A stretch of 64,000 nucleotides of DNA from an uncultured Flavobacteriaceae bacterium (GCA_947487895.1 CANKYF010000003.1:248001-312000), one strand, 5' to 3'. Positions 35,984 to 44,736 are shown, numbered from the stretch's first letter. The notes: a model not told the origin generated them from the letters alone. A program made the numbers and translations.

Positions 35984-37231
35984 CTATATTTTCTTGAATA
36001 ATACACAAGCGTTATGTCCGCCAAATCCAAATGTATTACTCATTGCTACATTCACTTCACGTTTTTGAGCCTTGTTCAATGTTAAATTTAATTCAGAATC
36101 AATATTCTCATCAACCGTAGAATGGTTAATTGTTGGAGGCACAATGCCATTTTCTATAGCAAGAATGCTTGCAATAGCTTCAATGGCTCCTGCTGCACCT
36201 AACAGGTGACCTGTCATTGATTTTGTAGAATTAATATTTATATCTTTTGCATGACTTCCAAACACTTTAGATATAGCTTTAAGTTCTGCTACATCTCCTA
36301 AAGGTGTAGAGGTACCATGTGTATTTATATGATCCACATCTTCTGGTTTAAGTCCTGCATTTTGTAAACAATTTTTCATTACCTCAACTACGCCATCGCC
36401 TTCTGGATGTGGTGCTGTCATGTGATGTGCATCAGAAGATAAGCCTCCTCCTGCAACTTCAGCATAAATTTTAGCACCTCTTGCTTTTGCATGCTCATAT
36501 TCTTCTAAAATTAAAGCACCTGCTCCTTCACCTAAAACAAATCCATCTCTGGTTCCGTCAAAAGGTCTAGAAGCTGATTCTGGGCTTTCATTTCTAGTAG
36601 ATAATGCATGCATAGCATTAAAACCACCCATACCTGCAATGGTAACTGCCGCTTCACTTCCTCCAGTAACAACTACGTCTGTATACCCTAATCTAATAGA
36701 GTTTAAAGCATCAAATAATGCGTTTGCTGAAGAAGCACAAGCAGAAACTGTTGTGTAATTTGGCCCCATAAAACCATGTTTTATGGAAATGTTTGCCGGC
36801 GCAATGTCGGCAATCATTTTAGGAATAAAGAATGGGTTAAATCTTGGTGTTCCATTTCCACTGGCATAGTTTAAAACTTCCTGCTGAAATGTTTCTAAAC
36901 CACCAATACCTGCTCCCCAAATAACACCGACACGTAATTTGTTTACTTCATCTAAGTTTAACTTTGCATCTGCAATAGCTTCATCTGCTGCAACCATAGC
37001 GTATTGTGCAAACTTATCCATTCTGCGAGACTCCTTACGATCTATAAAATCTGTAACTTTAAAGTCTTTAACTTCGCAAGCAAACTTTGTTTTAAAATTT
37101 TCGGTGTCAAAATATGTTATAGGCGCAGCACCGCTTTTACCATTTATAAGACCTTCCCAATATTCATCTTTGGTATTGCCTATAGGTGTTAAAGCCCCTA
37201 AACCTGTGACTACAACTCTCTTTAATTCCAT
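35984..37231 (-). CDS. fabF: 3-oxoacyl-ACP synthase II
   Basis: A 415-residue condensing enzyme of fatty acid elongation. The catalytic Cys lies in VSACASSANALFDA, with the His pair in NTHGTSTPLGD and STKSMTGHLLGAAGA, and the glycine-rich end NTFGFGGHNACVLF. It lies 13 nt downstream of acpP and 12 nt upstream of rnc, in one operon. Confidence 0.97.
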   Translation of the reverse strand: MELKRVVVTGLGALTPIGNTKDEYWEGLINGKSGAAPITYFDTENFKTKFACEVKDFKVTDFIDRKESRRMDKFAQYAMVAADEAIADAKLNLDEVNKLRVGVIWGAGIGGLETFQQEVLNYASGNGTPRFNPFFIPKMIADIAPANISIKHGFMGPNYTTVSACASSANALFDALNSIRLGYTDVVVTGGSEAAVTIAGMGGFNAMHALSTRNESPESASRPFDGTRDGFVLGEGAGALILEEYEHAKARGAKIYAEVAGGGLSSDAHHMTAPHPEGDGVVEVMKNCLQNAGLKPEDVDHINTHGTSTPLGDVAELKAISKVFGSHAKDININSTKSMTGHLLGAAGAIEAIASILAIENGIVPPTINHSTVDENIDSELNLTLNKAQKREVNVAMSNTFGFGGHNACVLFKKI

Positions 37232-37244
37232 GAATGTAATATGC

Positions 37245-37478
37245 TTATTTTGCTCCTTCTATATAAGAAATTGCTTGACCAACTGTTGCAATGTTTTCAG
37301 CTTGATCGTCTGGTATTTGAATATCGAATTCTTTTTCGAATTCCATAATTAACTCTACAGTATCTAATGAGTCTGCTCCTAAATCGTTAGTGAAGCTTGC
37401 TTCAGCTACAACTTCGTTTTCATCAACGCCTAATTTATCTACGATAATAGCTTTTACTCTTGATGCAATGTCTGACAT
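37245..37478 (-). CDS. acpP: Acyl carrier protein
   Basis: A 77-residue acidic protein with the phosphopantetheine attachment Ser in [13 protein letters not shown]. It carries acyl chains during fatty acid synthesis. It heads the acpP-fabF-rnc operon, with a good promoter box just upstream at 37511-37518. Confidence 0.97.
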   Translation of the reverse strand: MSDIASRVKAIIVDKLGVDENEVVAEASFTNDLGADSLDTVELIMEFEKEFDIQIPDDQAENIATVGQAISYIEGAK

Positions 37479-37510
37479 AATCTTTTAATTTTAAGTTTTA
37501 ATTCAGTTGG

Positions 37511-37518
37511 CAAAAATA
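37511..37518 (-). promoter_or_regulatory. -7 promoter box of the acpP-fabF-rnc operon
   Basis: The minus strand reads TATTTTTG, an exact TAnnTTTG match, 33 nt upstream of the acpP ATG. I do not see a clean TTTG at the expected -33 distance. Confidence 0.55.
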
Positions 37519-37664
37519 AAAAACTTTATTTTAAAACACACCATTACAATAAAAATGTGTTTGTAATTTAAGAAATTAACTTTTAAGTATTTTAATTTTA
37601 GCAACTATTTGTTAATAATTATTCTTTTTTTTGTTCGAAGAATCTTAACATTATAGTCTGTGAT

Positions 37665-38252
37665 ATGAAACGTGTAGTAATTTTTGCGTCCGGAAGCGGA
37701 TCTAATGCTGAAAATTTAATAAAGTTTTTTCAAAACAGTGATAATGTATCTGTTGTTCAAATACTTACTAACAATCCTCATGCCAAAGTACTTGAACGTG
37801 CTAAAAGACTTAAAATTAGCGCATTATCATTTAACAGAGTAGCATTCACACAAACAAATGATGTTTTAAACATCTTGGAAATATCAAATCCAGACCTTAT
37901 TATATTGGCAGGGTTTTTATGGAAATTTCCTGAAAATATTTTGAATAAATTCCCCAATAAAGTTATAAATGTACACCCAGCTTTACTGCCAAAATTTGGA
38001 GGAAAAGGGATGTATGGAATGCATGTTCATGAAGCTGTAGTAGAAAATAAAGAAATTGAAACAGGTATTACAATTCATTATGTAAACGAAAATTATGATG
38101 AAGGCGCTACTATTTTCCAAGCTAAATGTGAGGTTTTACCAACAGATACTGCAGAAAATATAGCAGAAAAAATTCATGAATTGGAAATGGAGCACTTTCC
38201 GAAGGTTGTTGAGAAACTTTTGGGCACTGAGGCTCTCGAAGTGCCACTGTAA
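37665..38252 (+). CDS. purN: Phosphoribosylglycinamide formyltransferase
   Basis: A 195-residue folate-dependent enzyme of purine synthesis (third step, GAR to FGAR). The start VIFASGSGSNAENLI, the catalytic Asn-His region NVHPALLPKFGGKGMYG and ETGITIHYVNENYDEGATIFQ are complete. It lies 41 nt before the RNase HI start. purF, another purine gene, is 2 kb downstream on the same strand. Confidence 0.95.
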   Translation: MKRVVIFASGSGSNAENLIKFFQNSDNVSVVQILTNNPHAKVLERAKRLKISALSFNRVAFTQTNDVLNILEISNPDLIILAGFLWKFPENILNKFPNKVINVHPALLPKFGGKGMYGMHVHEAVVENKEIETGITIHYVNENYDEGATIFQAKCEVLPTDTAENIAEKIHELEMEHFPKVVEKLLGTEALEVPL

Positions 38253-38293
38253 AACAAATAATTGTGGTTTCGAGAACCTCAGCCACCAAAAAA

Positions 38294-38935
38294 ATGTCAA
38301 AAAAGAAAAAGAAATATTACACCGTTTGGAAAGGTCATAAGACAGGTGTTTTTGAATCTTGGAATGATTGCAAAGCAATGATAAAAGATTTTCAAGGCGC
38401 ACAGTATAAGTCTTTTTCAACATTTAAAGCTGCTAAAGAAGCTCTAAAAGGCAACTACAAAGACTATATTGGTAAAACAGCAAAGTTTAAAAGTGAACTT
38501 TCTAAAGAACAACTTAATAAAATAGGGCAACCTAACTATACATCTATTGCTGTTGATGCCGCCGTAAGTGGTAACCCTGGCAAAATGGAATACCGCGGTG
38601 TAGACACAAAAACAAAAAAACAACTTTTTATTCAAGGTCCTTTTGAAGAAGGCACAAATAACATAGGTGAATTTCTAGCAATTGTACATGGTCTCGCTTT
38701 TTTAAAGAAGCATAATAGCAACCTAATTATGTACACAGATTCTAGAACCGCTATAAGTTGGGTAAAAAAGAAAAAATGTAATACCAAATTAGAACGCACA
38801 GAGAAAAACAAAACTCTTTTTGAATTGGTTAGTAGAGCTGAAAATTGGCTTAAAACAAACACTTACACCACAGTTATTGTTAAATGGGAAACCAAAGCTT
38901 GGGGAGAAATTCCAGCAGATTTTGGGAGAAAATAA
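38294..38935 (+). CDS. Ribonuclease HI with N-terminal caulimovirus-viroplasmin-type domain
   Basis: I start at ATG 38294 (MSKKKKKYYTVWKGHKTGVF); an upstream frame extension to 38264 is less likely. Residues about 6-50 are the viroplasmin/RNase H N-terminal hybrid-binding domain (YYTVWKGHKTGVFESWNDC). The catalytic RNase H fold follows, with acidic residues in AVDAAVSG, NIGEFLAI, YTDSRTA and the closing ADFGRK. It cleaves the RNA strand of RNA-DNA hybrids. Confidence 0.92.
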   Translation: MSKKKKKYYTVWKGHKTGVFESWNDCKAMIKDFQGAQYKSFSTFKAAKEALKGNYKDYIGKTAKFKSELSKEQLNKIGQPNYTSIAVDAAVSGNPGKMEYRGVDTKTKKQLFIQGPFEEGTNNIGEFLAIVHGLAFLKKHNSNLIMYTDSRTAISWVKKKKCNTKLERTEKNKTLFELVSRAENWLKTNTYTTVIVKWETKAWGEIPADFGRK

Positions 38936-38953
38936 AGATTAATTTGCAAAAAA

Positions 38954-38993
38954 AAATCAGGGAATGTGAATTTTAAATTACATACCCCGATTT
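38954..38993 (+). terminator. Hairpin after RNase HI gene, possible terminator
   Basis: An imperfect 14-bp stem (arms AAATCAGGGAATGT and ACATACCCCGATTT with two mismatches) lies about 20 nt after the stop. The T run is poor, so termination is uncertain. Confidence 0.4.
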
Positions 38994-39109
38994 ATTATAA
39001 ATTGATTAATAGCTATAGATAAGACTCCTATTTTTTTAAAAGGTCACATTTATTTTTGATAAGACCCCTCAGTCCTAAAAAATATTACCAATAAAGCATT
39101 TAAAAGGTT

Positions 39110-39117
39110 TATATTTG
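39110..39117 (+). promoter_or_regulatory. -7 promoter box of the PfkB-family gene
   Basis: TATATTTG, an exact TAnnTTTG match, 23 nt before the ATG at 39141. No clear -33 TTTG at standard distance. Confidence 0.55.
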
Positions 39118-39140
39118 CAAAAAAATTATAACCTCTCTTT

Positions 39141-40067
39141 ATGAGTAAATTAGTTATTGTTGGTTCATTAGCATTTGATGCTATTGAAACGCCATTCGGG
39201 AAAACCGATAAAATTTTAGGTGGAGCTGCAACCTTTATAGGATTAGCAGCTTCTCATTTTGAAATAGACGCTGCTGCTGTTTCAATAGTTGGTTCAGATT
39301 TTCCGCAAGAATATTTAGACTTACTTTTAAATAGAGGTATAGATTTAAAAGGTGTTGAAATTGTTAAAGATGGAAAAACCTTTTTCTGGAGTGGTCGTTA
39401 CCATAATGATATGAATTCTAGAGATACTCTAGTAACAGAACTTAATACTTTAGCAGATTTCAACCCTATTATCCCAGAAAACTATAGAGATGCTAGCATT
39501 GTTATGTTAGGTAATTTACATCCCATCGTCCAATCTAGTGTATTAGATCAAATGACTAAAAAACCAGATTTGGTTATTTTAGACACAATGAATTTCTGGA
39601 TGGATTCTGCTTTAGAAGATTTACATAACGTTATAAAACGTGTTGATGTAATCACAATAAATGATGAAGAGGCACGACAACTTACAGGAGAATACTCTCT
39701 AGTAGTTGCAGCAAGAAAGATTCATGAAATGGGACCAAAATATGTAGTCATTAAAAAAGGGGAACACGGCGCACTGTTGTTTCATGATGATAATGTGTTT
39801 TACGCACCTGCTTTACCATTAGAGGCAGTTTTTGATCCTACAGGAGCTGGAGATACATTTGCTGGAGGGTTTGCAGGTTATTTAGCAAAAACAGGAGATA
39901 TTTCTTTTGAAAACATGAAAAATGCTGTTATTTACGGTTCAACGTTAGCCTCTTTTTGTGTTGAAAAATTTGGAACAGAACGCATGGTCAATTTAACCAG
40001 TAATGAAGTCCATAAGCGGTTACTGCAGTTTAAGCAATTAACGCAGTTTGAAATAGAATTAACATAA
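39141..40067 (+). CDS. PfkB-family sugar/nucleoside kinase
   Basis: A 308-residue ribokinase-fold kinase. The start KLVIVGSLAFDAIETPFG and LGGAATFIGLAA form the substrate lid side. The catalytic Asp and anion hole are in DPTGAGDTFAGGFAGYL (about residue 235). Family members phosphorylate ribose, adenosine, fructose-type sugars or similar; I cannot name the substrate. It lies between purine genes (purN, purF), which would fit a nucleoside substrate, but that is only context. A terminator follows immediately. Confidence 0.9.
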   Translation: MSKLVIVGSLAFDAIETPFGKTDKILGGAATFIGLAASHFEIDAAAVSIVGSDFPQEYLDLLLNRGIDLKGVEIVKDGKTFFWSGRYHNDMNSRDTLVTELNTLADFNPIIPENYRDASIVMLGNLHPIVQSSVLDQMTKKPDLVILDTMNFWMDSALEDLHNVIKRVDVITINDEEARQLTGEYSLVVAARKIHEMGPKYVVIKKGEHGALLFHDDNVFYAPALPLEAVFDPTGAGDTFAGGFAGYLAKTGDISFENMKNAVIYGSTLASFCVEKFGTERMVNLTSNEVHKRLLQFKQLTQFEIELT

Positions 40068-40070
40068 AAT

Positions 40071-40098
40071 AACGCGCTCAAAAATGAGCGCGTTTTTA
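40071..40098 (+). terminator. Intrinsic terminator after the PfkB-family gene
   Basis: A 10-bp perfect G/C-containing stem aacgcgctca / tgagcgcgtt (40071-40080, 40085-40094) with a 4-nt loop and a T run. Confidence 0.9.
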
Positions 40099-40129
40099 AA
40101 TAAAAAAAGAATTCTCCGTATGCTTGCAT

Positions 40130-40200
40130 CGGAGTTACATTAAAATTGTCTTTCCCATGTGTTACACTGAGCTTGTCGAAGTGAAAACGGGAATCTAAAA
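40130..40200. repeat. Remnant of a dispersed palindromic repeat
   Basis: The core CACTGAGCTTGTCGAAGTG and flanking TTCCC/GGGAA arms match the style of dispersed repeats in Bacteroidota intergenic DNA. It lies between the PfkB-family gene and purF, and no reading frame is supported there. Confidence 0.5.
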
Positions 40201-40285
40201 CTCTAGACATCTGTTCTAGTTTAACTATTTTTATTATTTCCGTACGTCTAACTAAGGAATGTTAGAGGCGAAAAAAAAATTAAAT

Positions 40286-42184
40286 ATGAGTGATATCTTA
40301 AAACACGAATGTGGAATAGCGGTCATTAGACTTCTCAAACCGTTAGAGTATTACAAAGAAAAATATGGTAGTGCTTTTTATGGTGTAAACAAAATGTACT
40401 TAATGATGGAAAAACAGCACAATCGTGGGCAAGACGGTGCTGGTTTTGCAAGTATAAAACTAAACACCAAACCTGGTGAACGCTACATTAGTAGAATTAG
40501 ATCTATTGAACAACAACCCATTCAAGATATTTTTGGAAAAATAAACAAACGTATTAATGATGAGTTTAAAACACACCCAGAGTATTTAGAGGACGTTGAA
40601 GCTCAAAAAAAGAACATCCCTTATATAGGTGAAGTATTATTAGGCCACGTTCGCTATGGCACCTTTGGTAAAAATAGTGTAGAAAGTGTTCATCCTTTTC
40701 TAAGACAAAATAACTGGATGCACCGTAACCTTATTATGGCAGGTAATTTTAACATGACCAATGTTAAAGAGCTTTTTAGTAACCTTATTGAACTTGGTCA
40801 ACATCCAAAAGAGTATACAGATACCATCACAGTAATGGAAAAAATTGGTCATTTTTTAGATGATGCTGTTAGTAAAATATATAAAGACTTAAAAAAAGAG
40901 GGTTACAATAAACGTGAAGCTTCTCCTCAAATAGCAGAAAGACTTAAAGTATCTAAAATTTTAAAGCGCGCTGCTAAAAATTGGGATGGAGGTTATGCTA
41001 TGGCAGGTCTTATTGGTCATGGAGATGCCTTTGTTTTAAGAGACCCAGCTGGCATTAGACCAGCTTACTATTATAAAGATGATGAAGTTGTTGTTGTAGC
41101 TTCTGAAAGACCAGTAATTCAAACTGTTTTTGATGTAAAATTTGAAGATGTTAAAGAACTAGAACCTGGGCAAGCTATTATTACTAAAAAATCTGGCGAA
41201 GTAAGGTTTAAACAAATTTTGGAACCTTTAGAACGTAAAGCATGTTCCTTTGAGCGTATTTATTTTTCTAGAGGAAGCGATGCTGAAATTTACCAAGAAC
41301 GTAAAATGTTAGGTAGACTTTTAATGCCAAAGGTTATGGAGGCTATTAATAACGATACTAAAAACACTGTCTTTTCATTTATACCAAATACAGCTGAGAC
41401 TTCATTTTTTGGATTGGTAGAAACTGCAGAAAACGAACTCAATAAAAGTAAGATAAAATCTATTTTAGACGGACAACGAAATATTTCAGCTGAAGAAGTT
41501 ACAGATATGTTGTCTGAAAGAATTAGAGTTGAAAAAATTGCTATTAAAGATGCTAAATTAAGAACATTTATTACAGAAGACAGTAGTAGAGATGATTTAG
41601 TAGCTCATGTTTACGATATTACCTATGGTGTTGTTAAGCCCAATGATAATCTAGTAATTATAGATGATAGTATTGTAAGAGGCACCACTTTAAAGAAGAG
41701 TATTTTAAAAATGCTTGATAGGTTAGGTCCTAAAAAAATTGTTGTAGTATCTTCTGCTCCTCAAATTCGCTATCCAGATTGTTATGGTATAGATATGGCT
41801 AACTTAGAAAGTTTGATTGCATTTAGAGCTGCTTTAGAACTTCACAAAGATCATAACTCTTATAACACCATTGAGACTATTTATAATAAATGTAAAGCAC
41901 AACAAGACTTAGAGGATAAAGATGTAAAGAATTTTGTTAAGGAAATTTATGATCCTTTCACAGATGAACAAATTTCTGATAAAATTGCCGAATTATTGAG
42001 TGATAAAAGCATAAAATCTGAAGTAAAAATAATCTTTCAGCCTGTTAAGAATTTACACAAGGCTTGTCCTAAGAATCTTGGAGACTGGTACTTCACTGGA
42101 AATTATCCTACAGTAGGAGGAAATAGAGTGGTAAATAGAGCTTTTATTAATTTCTATGAAGGTAACAAAGAACGTGCGTATTAG
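40286..42184 (+). CDS. purF: Amidophosphoribosyltransferase (Bacteroidota long form)
   Basis: This is the enzyme of the first committed purine step: glutamine plus PRPP to phosphoribosylamine. Starting at ATG 40286 gives MSDILKHECGIAVI, so the nucleophile is Cys9 and an 8-residue leader must be removed. Glutaminase blocks: QHNRGQDGAGFASI and HVRYGTFGKNS. The PRPP-binding loop is VIIDDSIVRGTTL. At 632 residues it is longer than the roughly 500-residue classic PurF, with added sequence in the glutaminase half and at the C-terminus, as in other Bacteroidota. An in-frame codon at 40259 is a less likely start because it adds nine residues before the leader. Confidence 0.93.
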   Translation: MSDILKHECGIAVIRLLKPLEYYKEKYGSAFYGVNKMYLMMEKQHNRGQDGAGFASIKLNTKPGERYISRIRSIEQQPIQDIFGKINKRINDEFKTHPEYLEDVEAQKKNIPYIGEVLLGHVRYGTFGKNSVESVHPFLRQNNWMHRNLIMAGNFNMTNVKELFSNLIELGQHPKEYTDTITVMEKIGHFLDDAVSKIYKDLKKEGYNKREASPQIAERLKVSKILKRAAKNWDGGYAMAGLIGHGDAFVLRDPAGIRPAYYYKDDEVVVVASERPVIQTVFDVKFEDVKELEPGQAIITKKSGEVRFKQILEPLERKACSFERIYFSRGSDAEIYQERKMLGRLLMPKVMEAINNDTKNTVFSFIPNTAETSFFGLVETAENELNKSKIKSILDGQRNISAEEVTDMLSERIRVEKIAIKDAKLRTFITEDSSRDDLVAHVYDITYGVVKPNDNLVIIDDSIVRGTTLKKSILKMLDRLGPKKIVVVSSAPQIRYPDCYGIDMANLESLIAFRAALELHKDHNSYNTIETIYNKCKAQQDLEDKDVKNFVKEIYDPFTDEQISDKIAELLSDKSIKSEVKIIFQPVKNLHKACPKNLGDWYFTGNYPTVGGNRVVNRAFINFYEGNKERAY

Positions 42185-42193
42185 ATTATTTTT

Positions 42194-42214
42194 CATTACG
42201 GTTAAACCGTAATG
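42194..42214 (+). terminator. Hairpin after purF
   Basis: A 10-bp stem CATTACGGTT / AACCGTAATG around a single A lies 10 nt after the purF stop. The tract following is only moderately T-rich (attacttttc). Confidence 0.5.
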
Positions 42215-42220
42215 ATTACT

Positions 42221-42255
42221 TTTCACCCAATAAATATACCTTTCACCTAATAAAT
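42221..42255 (+). repeat. Two direct TTTCACC elements upstream of small RNA copy A
   Basis: TTTCACCCAATAAAT (42221-42235) and TTTCACCTAATAAAT (42241-42255) are direct repeats with a 20-bp period. The second is 38 bp upstream of the -7-like box of copy A. Confidence 0.6.
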
Positions 42256-42278
42256 GATTTCCTTTTCTAAAATAGATA

Positions 42279-42365
42279 TACCTTGGCATCACCATAACAT
42301 AAGTAGGTTAAGTTCATGGTAGATTTGGGGCAAAAAAAGGTGAACACTTGTTCGCCTTTTTTTAT
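42279..42365 (+). ncRNA. Tandem small RNA, copy A
   Basis: A -7-like box TACCTTGG (42279-42286, one mismatch) lies 4 nt before the conserved start ACCATAAC at 42291. The conserved body carries AAGTAGGTTAAG, then ATGGTAGATTTGGGGC, and ends in a hairpin (AAAGGTGAAC / GTTCGCCTTT, with one G-T pair) and a T run near 42355-42363. The predicted RNA is about 75 nt. Copy B, 229 bp downstream, is nearly identical in the body and differs in the hairpin in ways that keep pairing. No convincing reading frame. It may belong to the Bacteroidota structured RNA families known from comparative genomics (for example Flavo-1), which I cannot verify here. Confidence 0.72.
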
Positions 42366-42469
42366 ACATTTTAATGAACAAAACAGATTACTTTTCTTTC
42401 AAGCACATAATTACATTTCCTTTAAACGTTATTTTTGGCACTAAGTTCTATTAAGCCAATATATTAGTA

Positions 42470-42484
42470 TTTCACCCAAAAAAT
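42470..42484 (+). promoter_or_regulatory. TTTCACC element upstream of small RNA copy B
   Basis: TTTCACCCAAAAAAT at 42470-42484 stands exactly 38 bp upstream of the copy B -7 box, the same distance as in copy A, although the DNA between is diverged. Confidence 0.5.
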
Positions 42485-42507
42485 TTCGTAAATATTTAGA
42501 ACACACA

Positions 42508-42592
42508 TACTTTTGAAGAACCATAACATAAGTAGGTTAAGTTTATGGTAGATTTGGGGCAAAAAGGTGAACGAACTAGTTCACCTTTTTCA
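42508..42592 (+). ncRNA. Tandem small RNA, copy B
   Basis: TACTTTTG (42508-42515) is an exact TAnnTTTG box, again 4 nt before ACCATAAC (42520). The first roughly 45 nt match copy A with one substitution. A 5' stem CCATAA / TTATGG encloses AAGTAGGTTAAG. The 3' end is a perfect terminator hairpin (AAAAAGGTGAAC / GTTCACCTTTTT, loop GAACTA) running into T-rich DNA. The predicted length is about 73 nt. It is convergent with the GH117-type gene, whose stop is at 42612, so the hairpin region may also serve as that gene's end. Confidence 0.75.
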
Positions 42593-42611
42593 TTTTTCAT
42601 AATTATATATA

Positions 42612-44648
42612 TTATTCTTTAATAAAAAGGAAAGATTGTTTTTCTGTATAACCATACAATTTTAAAAAATACATTCCCTTCTTTAAAGCTTCTGTGTTTA
42701 TTAATTGTCCAGATGAAATTATACCTCGCTTTATTTCTTTTCCAAGTATTGAGTATAAAGAATAGTTTGTTGATTGTTTTAAATTTTTAATCCCTAACCC
42801 TGTTGAAACTGGATTAGGATATAATAATAGTTTTTCTTTTTTTATGTTGTTAGAAGTTGAAAGTGTTGGTTTAAAGTCCAAATAAAACTTATCCATATTC
42901 CACTGCCAATCATTGCTCCCATTAGCTAATACCCTAACAGTATACACTCCTGCGTCTATGTTAATTAAAGTATTATGTCTTAAAAACCCATAATCTTCCC
43001 AACTTCCATTATTTGGTACTACAGTATTTGCAACAATATTTCCATCGATCTGCATTTGTACATTCGCGTTATTCATTGGTGTACTAATAAAGTATGTAAG
43101 TTCATAATCTCCAGATTGTGGTATGTTAACTGTAAAATCCATCCAATCTTGCCTATTAACGTAATTAACACCAACACTAGTTGCATTAACACCATCAAAT
43201 CCCCCAGGTGTAAGACCAACTTCATTTTTTGTAGCCTCAAAATCTTCAGCTTCTATTACAATAGCATCATTAGATGGTGGGTCTACTGGTTCTGGCGGTT
43301 CAACTAAATCGAATCTTTTTAAATACATCCAACCTCCTTGTACTTGATCCCATCTAAGTTCATGTGCTAACCCCCATTGTACTCCATGTTTTGGATTATC
43401 TCCTAGAGAATCGGGTCTAAAAATCCCTAAAGCATCTGGAACATTTGTAGCAGATCCCATCATTTCAAAGTTTAAACCATCTTCAGCATATTGAATGGTA
43501 CCTCTTTCTGGTCCATCAAGTTTTTGTATAATGGCAATACCTCCATCATAATTCCATACACTAACTTCATGGCCAGAAGTTGTTACTGGATTATAAACAG
43601 ATTTTACATAAGGTCCTGTTGGATTATCACTTATAGCCACTCCCCATCTAATCTCTCGCTCTCCACAAAAATTCTCTTCTCCCATTCTTTCTCCCTTATA
43701 ATAAAGATAAAATTTATTGTTATAGAACCTTAAGCAAGGATCGTGTACTTTATGGCTATCAAAATCGCCTTTTTCTATAACATCAAATCTACTAGTTGAA
43801 TTATTAGCCCATGCCCCATTGTCTGTGGCTCTTAAAATAGGTTCATCTAATTTAGTCCAAGGACCATTAGGCGAGTCTGCAACAGCCATAGCAACAGTGT
43901 TTTTTACGCGCTCTATATATGGATGCTGTACCGCCTGATATATTAAATAGAATTTATTTTCATGTACAAAAACTTCTGGTGTAAACACAGATCTATCATC
44001 AAAACTGCCAGAAGCTCCTCTAGCTACAGCTACACCTTGTTCATGCCAATCATAGCCATCAGTTGAAGTAGCGTAGTATAGATCGCAATAATCCCATGGA
44101 AACACGTTATCGTTTTCATTATTTGTTCCAAAATATGTTGAAGGTTGCGACAACTTATAACTGTACCAAACATAATACAAACCATTATGCTGAATAACTG
44201 CACTTGGGTCTCTTCTTGTATATGTGGAATTTGGCGCAAAATCACCTTCAAGTTCTGTATCAGTAAAAGAGACATTCCAATCGTCATTATCAGGTATATT
44301 AGGATTATTATAAACAGTGCAAGAAGTCAGGTAATTTTCCCAACGCGTGGTAGCTACACTTTTAATTTTTAATCTTAATTCAACCGATAAATTTGTCACA
44401 GGAGCTAAATTTCTCAAATCCTCAAACATATACCCCTCCATATTAATTTGCAAAGTTCTAGCTGTATTATTAGATACAGAAAATGAAAATGCTCCATTGG
44501 TTCCAGTAAGCATTTCCTCGTTTTCTTCAACTAAAACAACTTTTGCCCCTTCAATAGGAGCTCCAGTATTTTTGTCTGTCACAACCCCAGAATAGTTTTG
44601 AGCAATAAGTTGAAACGAACAAAAACAGATTATAATAAAAATTCTCAT
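42612..44648 (-). CDS. GH117-like glycoside hydrolase with CBM6 and T9SS type A sorting domain
   Basis: A 678-residue secreted enzyme. The signal peptide (IFIIICFCSFQLIAQ) is followed by a carboxypeptidase-regulatory-like domain (about 18-95). A five-bladed beta-propeller comes next (about 105-450), with DPSAVIQHNGLYYVWYSY, FTPEVFVHENKFYLIYQ, SHKVHDPCLRFYNNKFYLYY and SGHEVSVWNY. These match GH117 (alpha-1,3-3,6-anhydro-L-galactosidase, agar oligosaccharides) better than GH43. A CBM6 follows (about 465-595: IVIEAEDFEA, RQDWMDFTVNIP, WQWNMDKFYLDF). The type A sorting domain (LLYPNPVSTG to the end) shows export by T9SS. Substrate by homology is red-algal galactan. Confidence 0.75.
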   Translation of the reverse strand: MRIFIIICFCSFQLIAQNYSGVVTDKNTGAPIEGAKVVLVEENEEMLTGTNGAFSFSVSNNTARTLQINMEGYMFEDLRNLAPVTNLSVELRLKIKSVATTRWENYLTSCTVYNNPNIPDNDDWNVSFTDTELEGDFAPNSTYTRRDPSAVIQHNGLYYVWYSYKLSQPSTYFGTNNENDNVFPWDYCDLYYATSTDGYDWHEQGVAVARGASGSFDDRSVFTPEVFVHENKFYLIYQAVQHPYIERVKNTVAMAVADSPNGPWTKLDEPILRATDNGAWANNSTSRFDVIEKGDFDSHKVHDPCLRFYNNKFYLYYKGERMGEENFCGEREIRWGVAISDNPTGPYVKSVYNPVTTSGHEVSVWNYDGGIAIIQKLDGPERGTIQYAEDGLNFEMMGSATNVPDALGIFRPDSLGDNPKHGVQWGLAHELRWDQVQGGWMYLKRFDLVEPPEPVDPPSNDAIVIEAEDFEATKNEVGLTPGGFDGVNATSVGVNYVNRQDWMDFTVNIPQSGDYELTYFISTPMNNANVQMQIDGNIVANTVVPNNGSWEDYGFLRHNTLINIDAGVYTVRVLANGSNDWQWNMDKFYLDFKPTLSTSNNIKKEKLLLYPNPVSTGLGIKNLKQSTNYSLYSILGKEIKRGIISSGQLINTEALKKGMYFLKLYGYTEKQSFLFIKE

Positions 44649-44702
44649 AGTAATTTAACTTTTGGATAAAGTTAAACAATTTATTAGCAATGAATTATAA
44701 AC

Positions 44703-44736
44703 AAAAAACGCCCAATATAAATATTGGACGTTTTTA
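44703..44736 (-). terminator. Intrinsic terminator of the superoxide dismutase gene
   Basis: A 15-bp stem with one mismatch (arms at 44704-44718 and 44721-44735), ending in a T run on the minus strand, lies about 25 nt after the stop at 44761. Confidence 0.8.

Noticed and set aside
40259-40285. Upstream start for purF
   Set aside because: It would add nine residues before the conserved short leader; ATG 40286 places the nucleophile at Cys9 as expected.
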